Source: Pyrinomonadaceae bacterium
Lineage (GTDB): Bacteria > Acidobacteriota > Blastocatellia > Pyrinomonadales > Pyrinomonadaceae
DNA length: 64,000 nucleotides
Direction: 5' to 3'
Assembly (NCBI GenBank): GCA_013003215.1
Contig: JABDKD010000230.1
Span: 1 to 64,000 of the forward strand
Shown piece by piece: positions 50,130-58,723 of the stretch (position 1 is the stretch's first letter; each line of letters begins with the position of its first letter). The notes under the pieces are model-generated. The model was not told where the DNA came from and did no database searches. It worked only from the letters and a program-made list of their open reading frames with translations. A program made the position numbers and the translations under genes.

Positions 50130-50663
50130 TTATTTATTAGTGAATTCGGCGTTTTGGGTCAGCAAAATCCCGATCATCGTCTTGGCATCGCTAATGCCCC
50201 CGTTATGAACCAATTCAAGGGCCTCCTCGGGACTCACGCGAAAATTCTGAATTATTTCGTCCTCGTCTGTGTTTTGTACCGATTTTGTTAAGTCAGACGC
50301 GGCAAAAAGGTGCATTTTCTCGGAGAGGAAGCCCGGAGAAACATAAAATTCTGTAATTTTTGACAGACTGCCCGCGCGATAGCCGGTTTCTTCCTCAACC
50401 TCCCGGGTCGCACAGTCTAATGGAGACTCACCGGGCTCAATAGTGCCGGCGGGAATCTCGATCAGGAAATCACCGGATGCGTGACGGTACTGCCTGATTA
50501 GTTCGAAATCGCCGTTAGAGTGAATCGGAAGTACAACTGCGCTCCCGTTATGATCGATTATCTCACGTATATATCTTCTGCCCTCTTCCTCGATTTCGTG
50601 TTCTGAGATGCTAAAGACACGGCCGTCAAAAACTTTCCTGGAATCTAGTAATTTTGGTTTCAT
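50130..50663 (-). CDS. Nudix hydrolase (ADP-ribose pyrophosphatase-like)
   Basis: About 177 aa. The Nudix box is GTIEPGESPLDCATREVEEE followed by TGY, matching Gx5Ex7REUxEExGU. VLPIHSNGDFELIRQYRH and IEIPAG precede it, and SPGFLSEKMHLFAASDL follows, as in ADP-ribose pyrophosphatases. ATG at 50663 is chosen; the frame extends to a TTG at 50702. It probably cleans up ADP-ribose or a related nucleoside diphosphate. Confidence 0.92.
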   Translation of the reverse strand: MKPKLLDSRKVFDGRVFSISEHEIEEEGRRYIREIIDHNGSAVVLPIHSNGDFELIRQYRHASGDFLIEIPAGTIEPGESPLDCATREVEEETGYRAGSLSKITEFYVSPGFLSEKMHLFAASDLTKSVQNTDEDEIIQNFRVSPEEALELVHNGGISDAKTMIGILLTQNAEFTNK

Positions 50664-50775
50664 CTTACTTTCGGCAACTTCAATCTTCGATATATGTTGC
50701 AATTTGAAATATAAATGATAAAAACAAATGCTTAAACCGAATACTTAGCTGAACGGGTTCCGCGCTTATTTGCTC

Positions 50776-51561
50776 ATGGCCGATTTCGAGTCAAGAATTT
50801 CAAGTTTAGACCTGGGTCTTTTCGAAAAGATCGAGAGTCAGTCCGTAGACGAGGACAAACGTTCGCTCCTGGCGTGCCAGTTTGCAGTCCGTTCGCTGGT
50901 GCCCGGTTATAACTACCTGGAGATCGGTTCGTATCTTGGAGGGAGCATCCAGCCGCATCTGTTGGACGAAAAGTGTTCAACGATTTATTCGATTGATAAG
51001 CGCCCCCTTGTACAACCTGACGAACGGGGAGTTGATTACACATATCTAAACAATTCCACGGAACGAATGCTTGAGTTGTTAAGGGACGTCTCGGAAGATG
51101 GGCTCAAGAAGATAACAACGATCGACGGAGATACCGGCGAAATAGACCCTTCACAAATCAGGGATAATATCCAGCTCTGTTTTATAGACGGCGAACACAC
51201 GGACGAGGCGGCTTTCAGGGACTTTCGATTTTGCCTGGATATTCTCGATGAGAACGGCGCAATCGTTTTTCACGACGCGGTCGTCACTTATAACGGAATT
51301 GCCGATTGTATCGATTATCTTAAAAAGGAAGGAATTCCGTATCGCGGGTACAATCTTCCAGCGATTGTCTTTGTTATCGAGATAGGAGATTTTCCTGTTC
51401 ACAAAAGCCCGCCGGTATTGGATATGCTCTTAAATAACCACGTCGGTTATCTTTTCTCACTGCAGGCCAATGACATGTACCGTGCGTTTGCAAACAAAAG
51501 ACCCTTCCGAATCTATCGGCAGTTGATGGCTAAGTTTAAGGGCCTGAACAAGTTTGACTAG
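50776..51561 (+). CDS. class I SAM-dependent methyltransferase (Methyltransf_24-like)
   Basis: About 261 aa. The SAM-binding motif I is NYLEIGSYLGGS. An acidic end of strand two is YSIDKRP, and motif IV-like LCFIDGEHTDEAAFRDF matches the family with CmcI and rhamnosyl O-methyltransferases. FHDAVVTYNGIADCIDYL follows. The C-terminal part is less typical. The substrate is unknown. ATG at 50776 (a TTG at 50770 is possible). It stands alone, divergent from the Nudix gene and convergent with the glycosylase gene. Confidence 0.8.
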   Translation: MADFESRISSLDLGLFEKIESQSVDEDKRSLLACQFAVRSLVPGYNYLEIGSYLGGSIQPHLLDEKCSTIYSIDKRPLVQPDERGVDYTYLNNSTERMLELLRDVSEDGLKKITTIDGDTGEIDPSQIRDNIQLCFIDGEHTDEAAFRDFRFCLDILDENGAIVFHDAVVTYNGIADCIDYLKKEGIPYRGYNLPAIVFVIEIGDFPVHKSPPVLDMLLNNHVGYLFSLQANDMYRAFANKRPFRIYRQLMAKFKGLNKFD

Positions 51562-51567
51562 AGGAAA

Positions 51568-52515
51568 TTAGTCATTCGAGGATTCAAGAAAATCTCTAAT
51601 CTTCTTCATATCCTCCCAGACCTCTCGTTTCTTTCTCGGATCGCGCAACAGGTAGGCCGGATGGAAAGTTGGCATTACTTTCACACCAAACTTCTCAACG
51701 AAATTACCGCGGAGCTTTGTTATACCCGTCGTGGTTTCAAGCAGATTCTTTGTGGCTGTATTACCGAGCACTACGATCACCTTAGGATTCACGACCTCGA
51801 TCTCCCGTAGGAGAAACGGTTTACACATTGCCGATTCCTCCAGCGTCGGCTGTCTGTTTTGCGGCGGTCGGCAGCGGTTAATGTTTCCAATGAAAACATC
51901 ACTTCTCTCGAAACCGATCGATTCCAGGATCTTGGTAAGGAGTTTTCCGGCCCTGCCCACGAACGGTTCGCCCTTTAGGTCCTCGTCAGCCCCGGGGGCT
52001 TCTCCGATAACCATCAGCTGAGCTTTCGCGCTGCCTACGCTGTTTACCACCTGGGTTCTTTCCTCACATAGTTGGCACCGACTGCAGTCGCTGCCAATCT
52101 CGGCCCGTATTGTTTCCAGACTGTCGTTTTGCAGAGTTGATTCAACGGATTCCATTTCTTCTTCCTGGGCGGGCGGATCGGGTTCTTCTTTTCTGTGTTC
52201 TTGTTTAGGGGCAATTCGCTTACTTTCTGCAGGGACCGTAACATCTGAGAGCTTTGTGCCACCCAATAAGTCACGCTTTCCTCGGGCTGGTGCCATTCTT
52301 GGTGTTTCTTCCGTGTTCGTCTTGAATTTAGAAGACAAGATCTCCGGGATCTCAGAAGCGGGCACGCGTTCATCTATTTTTCCCACTGAGGTGCTGGCTT
52401 CGCGGTGGGGCACCATTGGAACGGCAGCATCAACCTCATGCACACCGAGTTCAGACATGTAAACAAGGTGCTCTCTCAATTCGTCTGCCAATGATTGGTG
52501 ACTATTTTCCGGCAT
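51568..52515 (-). CDS. family 4 uracil-DNA glycosylase with N-terminal extension
   Basis: A 315-aa DNA repair enzyme that removes uracil. The catalytic core (about 130-315) has CSRCQLCEERT, GEAPGADEDLKGEPFVGRAG, NINRCRPPQNRQP, MCKPFLLREI and TFHPAYLLRDP. Four cysteines (two in CSRCQLC, one in NRCRPP, one in AMCKP) fit the iron-sulfur cluster of this family. The first 125 residues are a poorly conserved, charged extension; the usual length is about 200. The start overlaps the coaBC stop by 14 bp, so the two genes are cotranscribed. Confidence 0.93.
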   Translation of the reverse strand: MPENSHQSLADELREHLVYMSELGVHEVDAAVPMVPHREASTSVGKIDERVPASEIPEILSSKFKTNTEETPRMAPARGKRDLLGGTKLSDVTVPAESKRIAPKQEHRKEEPDPPAQEEEMESVESTLQNDSLETIRAEIGSDCSRCQLCEERTQVVNSVGSAKAQLMVIGEAPGADEDLKGEPFVGRAGKLLTKILESIGFERSDVFIGNINRCRPPQNRQPTLEESAMCKPFLLREIEVVNPKVIVVLGNTATKNLLETTTGITKLRGNFVEKFGVKVMPTFHPAYLLRDPRKKREVWEDMKKIRDFLESSND

Positions 52516-53731
52516 CTCTTATCTTCGCGATTCGATCGAGGATCACGTGTGCCAACTCGAGCTTCGACATCTTGGGAAGATTCTCGGCGGCTCCTCCCTT
52601 CTCGATGATAGAGGCGATATTCGTTTCTGAGTTGAATCCAGCGCCGTCTTTTGTGATGTCGTTCGCAATCACCAGATCAAGGTTTTTCTTCTTTAGCTTC
52701 TCAGTGGCGTACTCGACGACGTTCGTGGTTTCGGCAGCAAAACCAGCCACAATCACGCCGTTACGTCTCGTGCTCGAAACCTTGGCCAGAATGTCTTCTG
52801 TTCTTTCCAGTTCCAGCGACATCTCATCGCGGTCCTTCTTTTTTATCTTTGAAGCCGCGGCGCTCTTAGGCCGGTAATCCGCAACCGCCGCCGCGCCTAT
52901 AAACACTGTGGCGTCACTAATTTCTTCAAACACAGCCTCGTGCATTTCCGCCGCCGACAATGCATTTATAATTCTCGGGCCGGTCGGGGGGTCGACGGAC
53001 GTAGAACCGGCTATTACCGTGACTTCGGCTCCTCTTTCAAACGCAGCCCGGGCCAGTGCGAATCCCATTCTTCCGGAGGAGCGGTTGGAAATAAAACGGA
53101 CCGGATCGATCGCTTCTCTTGTCCCGCCGACTGTGATGACGACGCGCTCATTTTCCAGGTCGCGAGCACTGTGACCTGTTCCTTTGAGCATCGCCATCGC
53201 CTGGGCCGCGATATTCTCAACATCTTCTAATTTGCCGGTGCCCACTGTCTTGCATGCCAGTTCACCGGCAATCGGTTCCACAAACCTAACTCCATCGCTT
53301 TTTAAACGGGCTATGTTGCGGGCCGTTGCGGGTTGGTTCCACATTGTCGTGTTCATCGCCGGTGCGACAAGTACCGGGGCAGTCGAAGCGAGATAGGTCG
53401 AAGTAATAAAATCGTCAGCAATCCCGTTCGCAAACTTGGCAAGGGTATTGGCGGTAGCAGGAACAACGAGGAACAAGTCAATCTCCTGCGAGAAGTTTAT
53501 ATGGGCAATCGGGTCCGGGTTTCCGGAATCGTAGTCATCGACAAGCACATAATGGCCAGAAAGCGCCCGAAATGTGAGCGGCTGAATAAACTCTGCGGCA
53601 TGCGTTGTCATTGCGACGCGCACGTCGCAATCGCTCTTTTGAAGCAGCCTTAAGACTTCAATCGCCTTATAAGCCGCAATGCCGCCCGTAACTCCTAGAC
53701 CGACTTTGAACTGGTTCTTTTTTTCTGACAT
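52502..53731 (-). CDS. coaBC: bifunctional phosphopantothenoylcysteine decarboxylase / phosphopantothenate-cysteine ligase
   Basis: A 409-aa coenzyme A biosynthesis enzyme. The N-terminal CoaC flavoprotein has VGLGVTGGIAAYKAIEVLRL, FADDFI-type NGIADDFITS and the PxMNxxMW motif APAMNTTMWNQP. The C-terminal CoaB has VITVGGTREAIDPVRFISNR, SSGRMGFALARAA and KIKKKDRDEM. Both active sites look intact. It is first in a two-gene operon with the uracil-DNA glycosylase. Confidence 0.96.
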   Translation of the reverse strand: MSEKKNQFKVGLGVTGGIAAYKAIEVLRLLQKSDCDVRVAMTTHAAEFIQPLTFRALSGHYVLVDDYDSGNPDPIAHINFSQEIDLFLVVPATANTLAKFANGIADDFITSTYLASTAPVLVAPAMNTTMWNQPATARNIARLKSDGVRFVEPIAGELACKTVGTGKLEDVENIAAQAMAMLKGTGHSARDLENERVVITVGGTREAIDPVRFISNRSSGRMGFALARAAFERGAEVTVIAGSTSVDPPTGPRIINALSAAEMHEAVFEEISDATVFIGAAAVADYRPKSAAASKIKKKDRDEMSLELERTEDILAKVSSTRRNGVIVAGFAAETTNVVEYATEKLKKKNLDLVIANDITKDGAGFNSETNIASIIEKGGAAENLPKMSKLELAHVILDRIAKIRDAGK

Positions 53732-53830
53732 TTTGAAGATGCCCGAAGTCTAACATTTTCGGTTTTAACTGAGAAAGCCCCGGCCCCGTGAGTATGCGCC
53801 GCTCACACTCGCATCGACTGTGATAATATT

Positions 53831-54193
53831 ATGGATGTGACTGATTCGAATAGAGATGCGGCTACACAAAGGGGGTTGTTTGACCCCGCTTCTGACGTCA
53901 AGGCGGAAGATGTCGTTATGTACGCATTGGGGGATTTCCAGGACCGCGGTTTTGAACTTGCCGGCCGTGAACTGGCACTAGACAGGTTGCTCGGGGCACT
54001 AAGCCGTGCATATATGGCATTTGACATCGTTCCTTTGAATGACGAGGCCGTCGCCGGGATCCTTCAACGACTTGAAGCGAAGGTTGAAGAGTTGCCGCAA
54101 TTTGTAGCAAAGCATCCGTTTCGAGTTACCGTTCCCAAGGATCTGGCAGAAAAGAGCCTCAGATATTTTTCTACTTTTAAGGAGAAACGATGA
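53831..54193 (+). CDS. conserved-looking hypothetical protein, 120 aa
   Basis: Mostly helical, with an acidic N-terminal half (DPASDVKAEDVVMYALGDFQ) and a C-terminal half rich in charged helices (LQRLEAKVEELPQFVAKHPF, LAEKSLRYFSTFKEKR). No signal peptide, cysteine or known motif. The stop overlaps the next start as ATGA, so it is translationally coupled to the secreted protein. It is the first gene of a three-gene overlapping cassette. Function unknown. Confidence 0.7.
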   Translation: MDVTDSNRDAATQRGLFDPASDVKAEDVVMYALGDFQDRGFELAGRELALDRLLGALSRAYMAFDIVPLNDEAVAGILQRLEAKVEELPQFVAKHPFRVTVPKDLAEKSLRYFSTFKEKR

Positions 54194-54870
54194 AGGCATT
54201 CAGCATATTCTTATTAGTCGCAATTCTTTGTTCCGCCACGTTTGCTCAGGAAATCAAGATCATTGAGTCCGGCGAATTTCATGGGGAAGAAGTAGTCGCA
54301 AAGGACGGAGAGCTCTGGTATGGCGTATATAAAATGGATACCGGATATATGCTTCTTCCATCAATTCTATCGGTAAGTGCAGTGCACGATCCGATCGTCG
54401 ACTCCAAAGGAGAGCAGTCCGGCAAAGCCGTGGCAGTACCCGGTCTTGGAAAACCGGTTTTTCTGGTTTCGGGAGGACGCTTCAATCAGGCAGGTCCTGT
54501 CAAAACACTTCGGGGTGTAAAAGGCGATCTGCTTTCTGAAAGTTCCTATGAATTTGACCTTGAAAATGCAAAGTACAGACTCTTTGTAGCTTCAGAAACG
54601 AAGTCCGTAGAGCGCTTTATATTGCCGAATTCAAAACTTATTTTATCGAACGGTGTACTTGAGCAAGAGGTATTTTCGGTCAGCGAATGCAACTTCTGCA
54701 TTTGGCAAGTTATTTGGGCCGGCGACTTGGATGGAGATTCGAAGCCGGATTTCTATATGCTCTTAACGGATCATTACAACGTCTCGCGCACCAAGCTCTT
54801 TTTATCAAGCGCGGCCGAGAACGGTAAGTTGGTGAAAGAAGTTGCTGAATTTGTTACCACTGGTTGCTAA
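54190..54870 (+). CDS. secreted hypothetical protein with FG-GAP-like motif
   Basis: A 226-aa exported protein. The signal peptide is MKAFSIFLLVAILCSATFAQ. The body is beta-rich. A motif near residue 180, WAGDLDGDSKPDFYMLL, resembles the calcium-binding FG-GAP/VCBS turn. Two cysteines are close together (SECNFCIW). It overlaps the genes on both sides (ATGA upstream, TAATG downstream). Function unknown. Confidence 0.75.
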   Translation: MKAFSIFLLVAILCSATFAQEIKIIESGEFHGEEVVAKDGELWYGVYKMDTGYMLLPSILSVSAVHDPIVDSKGEQSGKAVAVPGLGKPVFLVSGGRFNQAGPVKTLRGVKGDLLSESSYEFDLENAKYRLFVASETKSVERFILPNSKLILSNGVLEQEVFSVSECNFCIWQVIWAGDLDGDSKPDFYMLLTDHYNVSRTKLFLSSAAENGKLVKEVAEFVTTGC

Positions 54871-55625
54871 TGGAAAACAGAAACATAGATGATCTGAGGG
54901 ACTACATGTCCCGGTACACGGAAGATATCGAAAACACCCTTCGGGAAAATCTGCCGGAAGCGCCTGCGCGTCTCGAGAAAAGGTTTGGGGAGATTGCCGA
55001 AGCGGCCTTATTCGAAAGCAGGACCAGGGTCCGGCCCTATTTGACACTGCTTGCGGCGGAACTGGTTGGCGGGGAACCCGCAGATGTAATACCCGCTGCC
55101 GTGGTGGCCGAGTATGTTGATGCGGCGTCAAACCTGTTTTCGTCCCGCTCATCCGTGGGAATTGCAGTCGCTGTGGCTCTCCTGAATGCTTCGTATCCAC
55201 TCGTATTTGTTAATCATTCCGATTCCCCGGCGAATGGGGTCCGTGCTCATGCCGAAATCGTTGAGTGCGTCAGGGGCGCGGGAATTGTAGGGAGTTTTGA
55301 AGAGCAGGATTCAAGGTCGATCGAGTCGGCTCGGTTGGCCGGCAAAGAAAAGTCAGCTGCGATAGTGCGTCTGGCGCTTAGGATGGGAGCGATACTTTCG
55401 GGCGCGGATTATATTGAACTCGCCGCGCTTTCGCGCTTTGCTGAGCATTTTGGTAACGCCTCAACTCTTAAGAGCGAGTTTGCAATAGCCGGAGGCGATG
55501 CCGATAGCCTTAGGAGCCAACTCGAGATTAAGGTTGAAGATGCAAAAAAGGTTTTGGTAGAAGAATTTTCTGCGAGCAATGCGCGAAGCTGTTTGATCCA
55601 GCTCACCGATTTCCTTGTCTCCTGA
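54870..55625 (+). CDS. polyprenyl-synthetase-like protein lacking the aspartate motifs
   Basis: A 251-aa all-helical protein. RTRVRPYLTLLAAELVGGEP and AAVVAEYVDAASNLF align by pattern with the first conserved block of isoprenyl diphosphate synthases. KEKSAAIVRLALRMGAILSG and LSRFAEHFGNAS align with the later blocks. The two DDxxD metal-binding motifs are absent: SSRSS stands where the first should be (about 91-95) and TLKSEF (about 199-204) at the second. The protein is also shorter than the usual 300. So it is probably catalytically dead, perhaps a regulatory or binding partner. The start overlaps the previous stop (TAATG). Confidence 0.6.
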   Translation: MENRNIDDLRDYMSRYTEDIENTLRENLPEAPARLEKRFGEIAEAALFESRTRVRPYLTLLAAELVGGEPADVIPAAVVAEYVDAASNLFSSRSSVGIAVAVALLNASYPLVFVNHSDSPANGVRAHAEIVECVRGAGIVGSFEEQDSRSIESARLAGKEKSAAIVRLALRMGAILSGADYIELAALSRFAEHFGNASTLKSEFAIAGGDADSLRSQLEIKVEDAKKVLVEEFSASNARSCLIQLTDFLVS

Positions 55626-55633
55626 TCAGAATC

Positions 55634-56290
55634 TTAGAGAAGCTTAGGTTTGGATGTAGCCAGTTCGACGGCAAATTCAACAACGCAAATCGGCATCCCG
55701 TTGGAATTAATGCCGCAGGCAGTTCCGACCAGTCGGAAATCAGGGTTGAGTATGTTTTCACGATGTAGACGTGATGGTACGCCGTCATCGACCAACATCG
55801 AGATCACTACTTGCCGGGCGGTTATGTCCGAATAAGATATGTTTTCTGCGATGGGACCAATTGGATTGGAATACCTCTTAAAGCGGGTCTTTAGTCCGGC
55901 ACCATCTTTACCGGTGTGGCCGATTTCAGGTTCATCAAGAAGATCGTGAAGCTGGCCTCTCGCAATGGCATCTAGCGGTCCTGACCGAACTAATACACGC
56001 GTGTCACCTCGTTTAGCGAGATTCTCAATCGCCTTTCCAAGGATCCCGGCTCCCTCGTTTAACAAAAACGAAGGGCGCCCGGGCAATTCGAGTACGTCGC
56101 CGCGCAGAAGCTTTTGGTAGTGTTCTACATGTTTCCGGTATTTCCAGGGAGCCTTCCTGGCACTGTTGATTTCAACGATGACCTTTTTCTCGAAAGCCGG
56201 CCGCCCGACGTCATGCATTGCTGACGTCGCAAACGTCGGAACAAATGCCACAAGAATAGGAATTACTAGATGCAGGACCCGAAAATGCAT
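55634..56290 (-). CDS. CAP-domain (SCP/PR1-like) secreted protein
   Basis: About 218 aa. The signal peptide is MHFRVLHLVIPILVAFVPTF. The CAP-domain features are KVIVEINSARKAPWKY, GHTGKDGAG, IGPIAENISYSD and SMLVDDGVPSRLHRENILNP, followed by VGTACGINSNGMPICVVEFA. This is the bacterial YkwD-like group. ATG at 56290 is chosen; the frame reaches a TTG at 56314. CAP proteins act outside the cell on lipids or as proteases; the role here is unknown. Confidence 0.85.
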   Translation of the reverse strand: MHFRVLHLVIPILVAFVPTFATSAMHDVGRPAFEKKVIVEINSARKAPWKYRKHVEHYQKLLRGDVLELPGRPSFLLNEGAGILGKAIENLAKRGDTRVLVRSGPLDAIARGQLHDLLDEPEIGHTGKDGAGLKTRFKRYSNPIGPIAENISYSDITARQVVISMLVDDGVPSRLHRENILNPDFRLVGTACGINSNGMPICVVEFAVELATSKPKLL

Positions 56291-56370
56291 TTCGACAAGG
56301 GTATATCCCTGCAATGGTCAAATACAAGCTTTTTTCGCGTGGTGGAAAACTTAATTTCTGAGGATTAATA

Positions 56371-57048
56371 ATGAAAAAATTGGTACTTTTGGTGTCGGTG
56401 TCTATTGCCGTATTTGTTTCCGGCTGCGGATTTTCGGAAACGGCGACTAATTCCAGAGATTCGGGGCAGACTGTTGAAACGGATTCGAATCTTGTTTCCG
56501 TTGAGGAGGCCGCCAAAACTGCGCTCAAGTCAGGTGACACAATGCCGCCATTCGAACTGCCAAATGCAAATGGGCAGGTAATTAGAAGTGATCAACTCTT
56601 AAAAGAGAAGAATCTTGTCCTGGTTTTCTATCGCGGTGGGTGGTGCCCTTACTGCAACACGTATCTAAAAAAGCTGCAGGATAACCTAAGCGAGATCGAT
56701 TCGTCCGGCGGTGCGTTGGTTGCGATTTCAGCTGAGAATCCGGATGATTCGCTCACTACGGCACAAAAGCACGAACTCAGGTTTCATGTGCTCAGTGACC
56801 GGCAGTTGAGCTACGCTCGAAAGTTCAGGCTTGTCTATCAAATTCCGGAAAAAACAGACCAGAGATATAAGGGCAAGGGCATCGATTTAGTGGTGGATAA
56901 CGAGATGGACAAACCCGAGCTTCCGATTTCCGCAACGTATATTGTTAATCAGAAGGGCAAAATCGTGTATGATTTTGTCGAACCGGATTACAAGAAACGG
57001 GCCACTCCCGAGGAAGTGATCGGTCAACTTAAAAAACTAGCAAGTTAA
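56371..57048 (+). CDS. peroxiredoxin-like (AhpC/TSA) lipoprotein
   Basis: A 225-aa envelope protein. The lipoprotein signal has lipobox FVSGC (Cys about 19). The redoxin domain has SGDTMPPFELPNANGQVI and FYRGGWCPYCNTYLKKLQ with a CPYC pair, then VAISAENPDDSL and HVLSDRQLSYARKF. The fold is that of AhpC/TSA-like proteins with a resolving cysteine beside the peroxidatic one. It probably detoxifies peroxides at the outer face of a membrane. GAGGA precedes the ATG. The isoaspartyl peptidase gene follows after 32 bp. Confidence 0.9.
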   Translation: MKKLVLLVSVSIAVFVSGCGFSETATNSRDSGQTVETDSNLVSVEEAAKTALKSGDTMPPFELPNANGQVIRSDQLLKEKNLVLVFYRGGWCPYCNTYLKKLQDNLSEIDSSGGALVAISAENPDDSLTTAQKHELRFHVLSDRQLSYARKFRLVYQIPEKTDQRYKGKGIDLVVDNEMDKPELPISATYIVNQKGKIVYDFVEPDYKKRATPEEVIGQLKKLAS

Positions 57049-57080
57049 TAGGGCTCCACAAGCGCCCAAGACAATTAATT

Positions 57081-58160
57081 ATGAAAAAATCCGCTATAGC
57101 GCTCGTTGTTTACTGTCTACTTATGCCGGTTATCGGCCTTGCGCAAAAAACGGCGCGACCGGGAATCGAACAGTTGCAGTCACCTCAAAACCCAAGGCTC
57201 GGGTTCATGATTCATGGTGGTGCGGGGGTGATCAAAAGGGGCAGCCTGACACCTGAAAGAGAAAAGGCTTATAGAGAAAAGCTCGAAGAGGCGGTGCTTG
57301 CGGGTTATGAAGAGCTCAAAGCCGGAAAAACAAGTCTTGACGCGATTCAGCGGGCAATAATCATAATGGAAGATTCACCGTTGTTTAATGCCGGCAAGGG
57401 GGCGGTGTTTACGGCGGATGGCAAAAATGAGCTCGATGCATCGGTTATGGACGGCAAGACGCAAAACGCGGGCGCCGTGGCTGGTCTTCACAGGGTCAAG
57501 AACCCGATAATCCTTGCTCGAGCGGTGATGGAGAAATCGCCACACGTTATGATGATTGGGGATGGTGCCGAAAAGTTTGCTAGAGAGATGAAAATCAAGC
57601 TGGTGCCGGAGAAGTACTTTTATACCGAGCGGCGTTGGAATTCTTTACAGAGGATTATCAAGCGCGAAAAGGGAAAGAAGGTCGGATCGGTTTCCAGCCT
57701 GAGGGAACTCCCGGAGAATAAGTTTGGGACGGTAGGTGCCGTTGCGCTCGATAAAGAAGGGAACATCGCCGCGGGAACTTCTACCGGCGGAATGACATAT
57801 AAGAAATATGGCAGAGTAGGGGACGTACCGGTTATTGGGGCGGGAACCTACGCAAAGAACGCAACTTGTGCGGTATCCGCGACGGGTTGGGGGGAATACT
57901 TCATTCGGCTGGGCGTTGCGAAAGAAATTTCGTCACTGATGGAGCACAGGGGATTTACGGTTCAAAAAGCGACGGATCAGGTAATCAAGAAGCAGCTCCA
58001 AGACTTGGGTGGAGACGGTGGAGTAATTGCCATCGATAAATACGGAAACATGGGAATATCTTTTAATTCCGAAGGAATGTACCGCGCCTATATCGACAAA
58101 ACAGGTAAACCCGTGGTCGAGATCTATGGCAGCGAAGAGCCTGTGGCGGCTTCTAAATAA
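57081..58160 (+). CDS. iaaA: isoaspartyl peptidase / L-asparaginase, exported
   Basis: A 359-aa N-terminal-nucleophile hydrolase of the plant-type asparaginase family. It has a signal peptide (MKKSAIALVVYCLLMPVIGL), then FMIHGGAGVIKRGSLTPERE, NAGKGAVFTADGKNELDASV and MDGKTQNAGAVAGLHRVKNP. The autocleavage site is KFGTVGAVALD with nucleophile Thr217, then AAGTSTGGMTYKKYGRVGD. It would release aspartate from isoaspartyl dipeptides or asparagine in the periplasm. The 3' end overlaps the convergent zinc-ribbon gene by 8 bp. Confidence 0.94.
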   Translation: MKKSAIALVVYCLLMPVIGLAQKTARPGIEQLQSPQNPRLGFMIHGGAGVIKRGSLTPEREKAYREKLEEAVLAGYEELKAGKTSLDAIQRAIIIMEDSPLFNAGKGAVFTADGKNELDASVMDGKTQNAGAVAGLHRVKNPIILARAVMEKSPHVMMIGDGAEKFAREMKIKLVPEKYFYTERRWNSLQRIIKREKGKKVGSVSSLRELPENKFGTVGAVALDKEGNIAAGTSTGGMTYKKYGRVGDVPVIGAGTYAKNATCAVSATGWGEYFIRLGVAKEISSLMEHRGFTVQKATDQVIKKQLQDLGGDGGVIAIDKYGNMGISFNSEGMYRAYIDKTGKPVVEIYGSEEPVAASK

Positions 58161-58425
58161 ATACGACGGATTGCGAGGAGGGTATTTCAAAGCGCTTCCG
58201 GCAGCGGTTATTACGGCATCCCAGCATATCGTCAATCCGGACCATATAGTCACGCGACTTTTCGTACTGAGCCCTGTCACGTTCATTAAAGCCGCCTCGG
58301 GGCTTTTTCTTTTTAGTGCGTTTCATCCAGCGAACATCATAATCATTACGCTCACCGCAGTGCGGGCAGGCAAAACTAGCCTTCTTCGTTTCTCGTGTTT
58401 CGTCAAAAATGTCTCTTTCGTCCAT
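58153..58425 (-). CDS. small zinc-ribbon protein
   Basis: A 90-aa protein with CPHCGERNDYDVRW and later CRNNRCRKRFEI, i.e. two CxxC-type pairs (the second CxxxxC) separated by a basic stretch (KRTKKKKPRGGFNERDRAQY). Probably a structural zinc site; function unknown. The last gene of a minus-strand operon, 1 bp after the DUF971 gene. Confidence 0.8.
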   Translation of the reverse strand: MDERDIFDETRETKKASFACPHCGERNDYDVRWMKRTKKKKPRGGFNERDRAQYEKSRDYMVRIDDMLGCRNNRCRKRFEIPSSQSVVFI

Positions 58426-58426
58426 A

Positions 58427-58723
58427 CTATTCGTCTGCCCCTAGATCACGTAGAAACTTAAAACTAAAAATCCCCGTTTCGTGACCATCGGAGAAATGAA
58501 AATTCAATGCATATCTGCCGACGATCGAAATATGGGAAAAACTAAGATCATCCGGCACGGACCCCGATTCTAGCATTTTTTCGCCGGTCCACTCATCGAC
58601 GCATCCGGCACACGGGCAACTTCTACGCAACTCGGGCGCGGCATAAGTGGATTCGATACCATCCGACCATTCGATCGAAATTGCCGAGTCACTCTCTTCA
58701 ATTATCTTTGCGGGTTCAATCAT
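58427..58723 (-). CDS. DUF971 family protein
   Basis: A 98-aa protein. The domain signature is SIEWSDGIESTYAAPELRRS then CPCAGCVDEWTGEK and VGRYALNFHFSDGHETGIFS. This is the stand-alone form of the domain found at the N-terminus of gamma-butyrobetaine hydroxylase; such proteins are linked to iron-sulfur or metal handling. Four cysteines or histidines may bind a metal. Its start overlaps the ytxJ stop by 4 bp (ATGA). Confidence 0.92.
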   Translation of the reverse strand: MIEPAKIIEESDSAISIEWSDGIESTYAAPELRRSCPCAGCVDEWTGEKMLESGSVPDDLSFSHISIVGRYALNFHFSDGHETGIFSFKFLRDLGADE

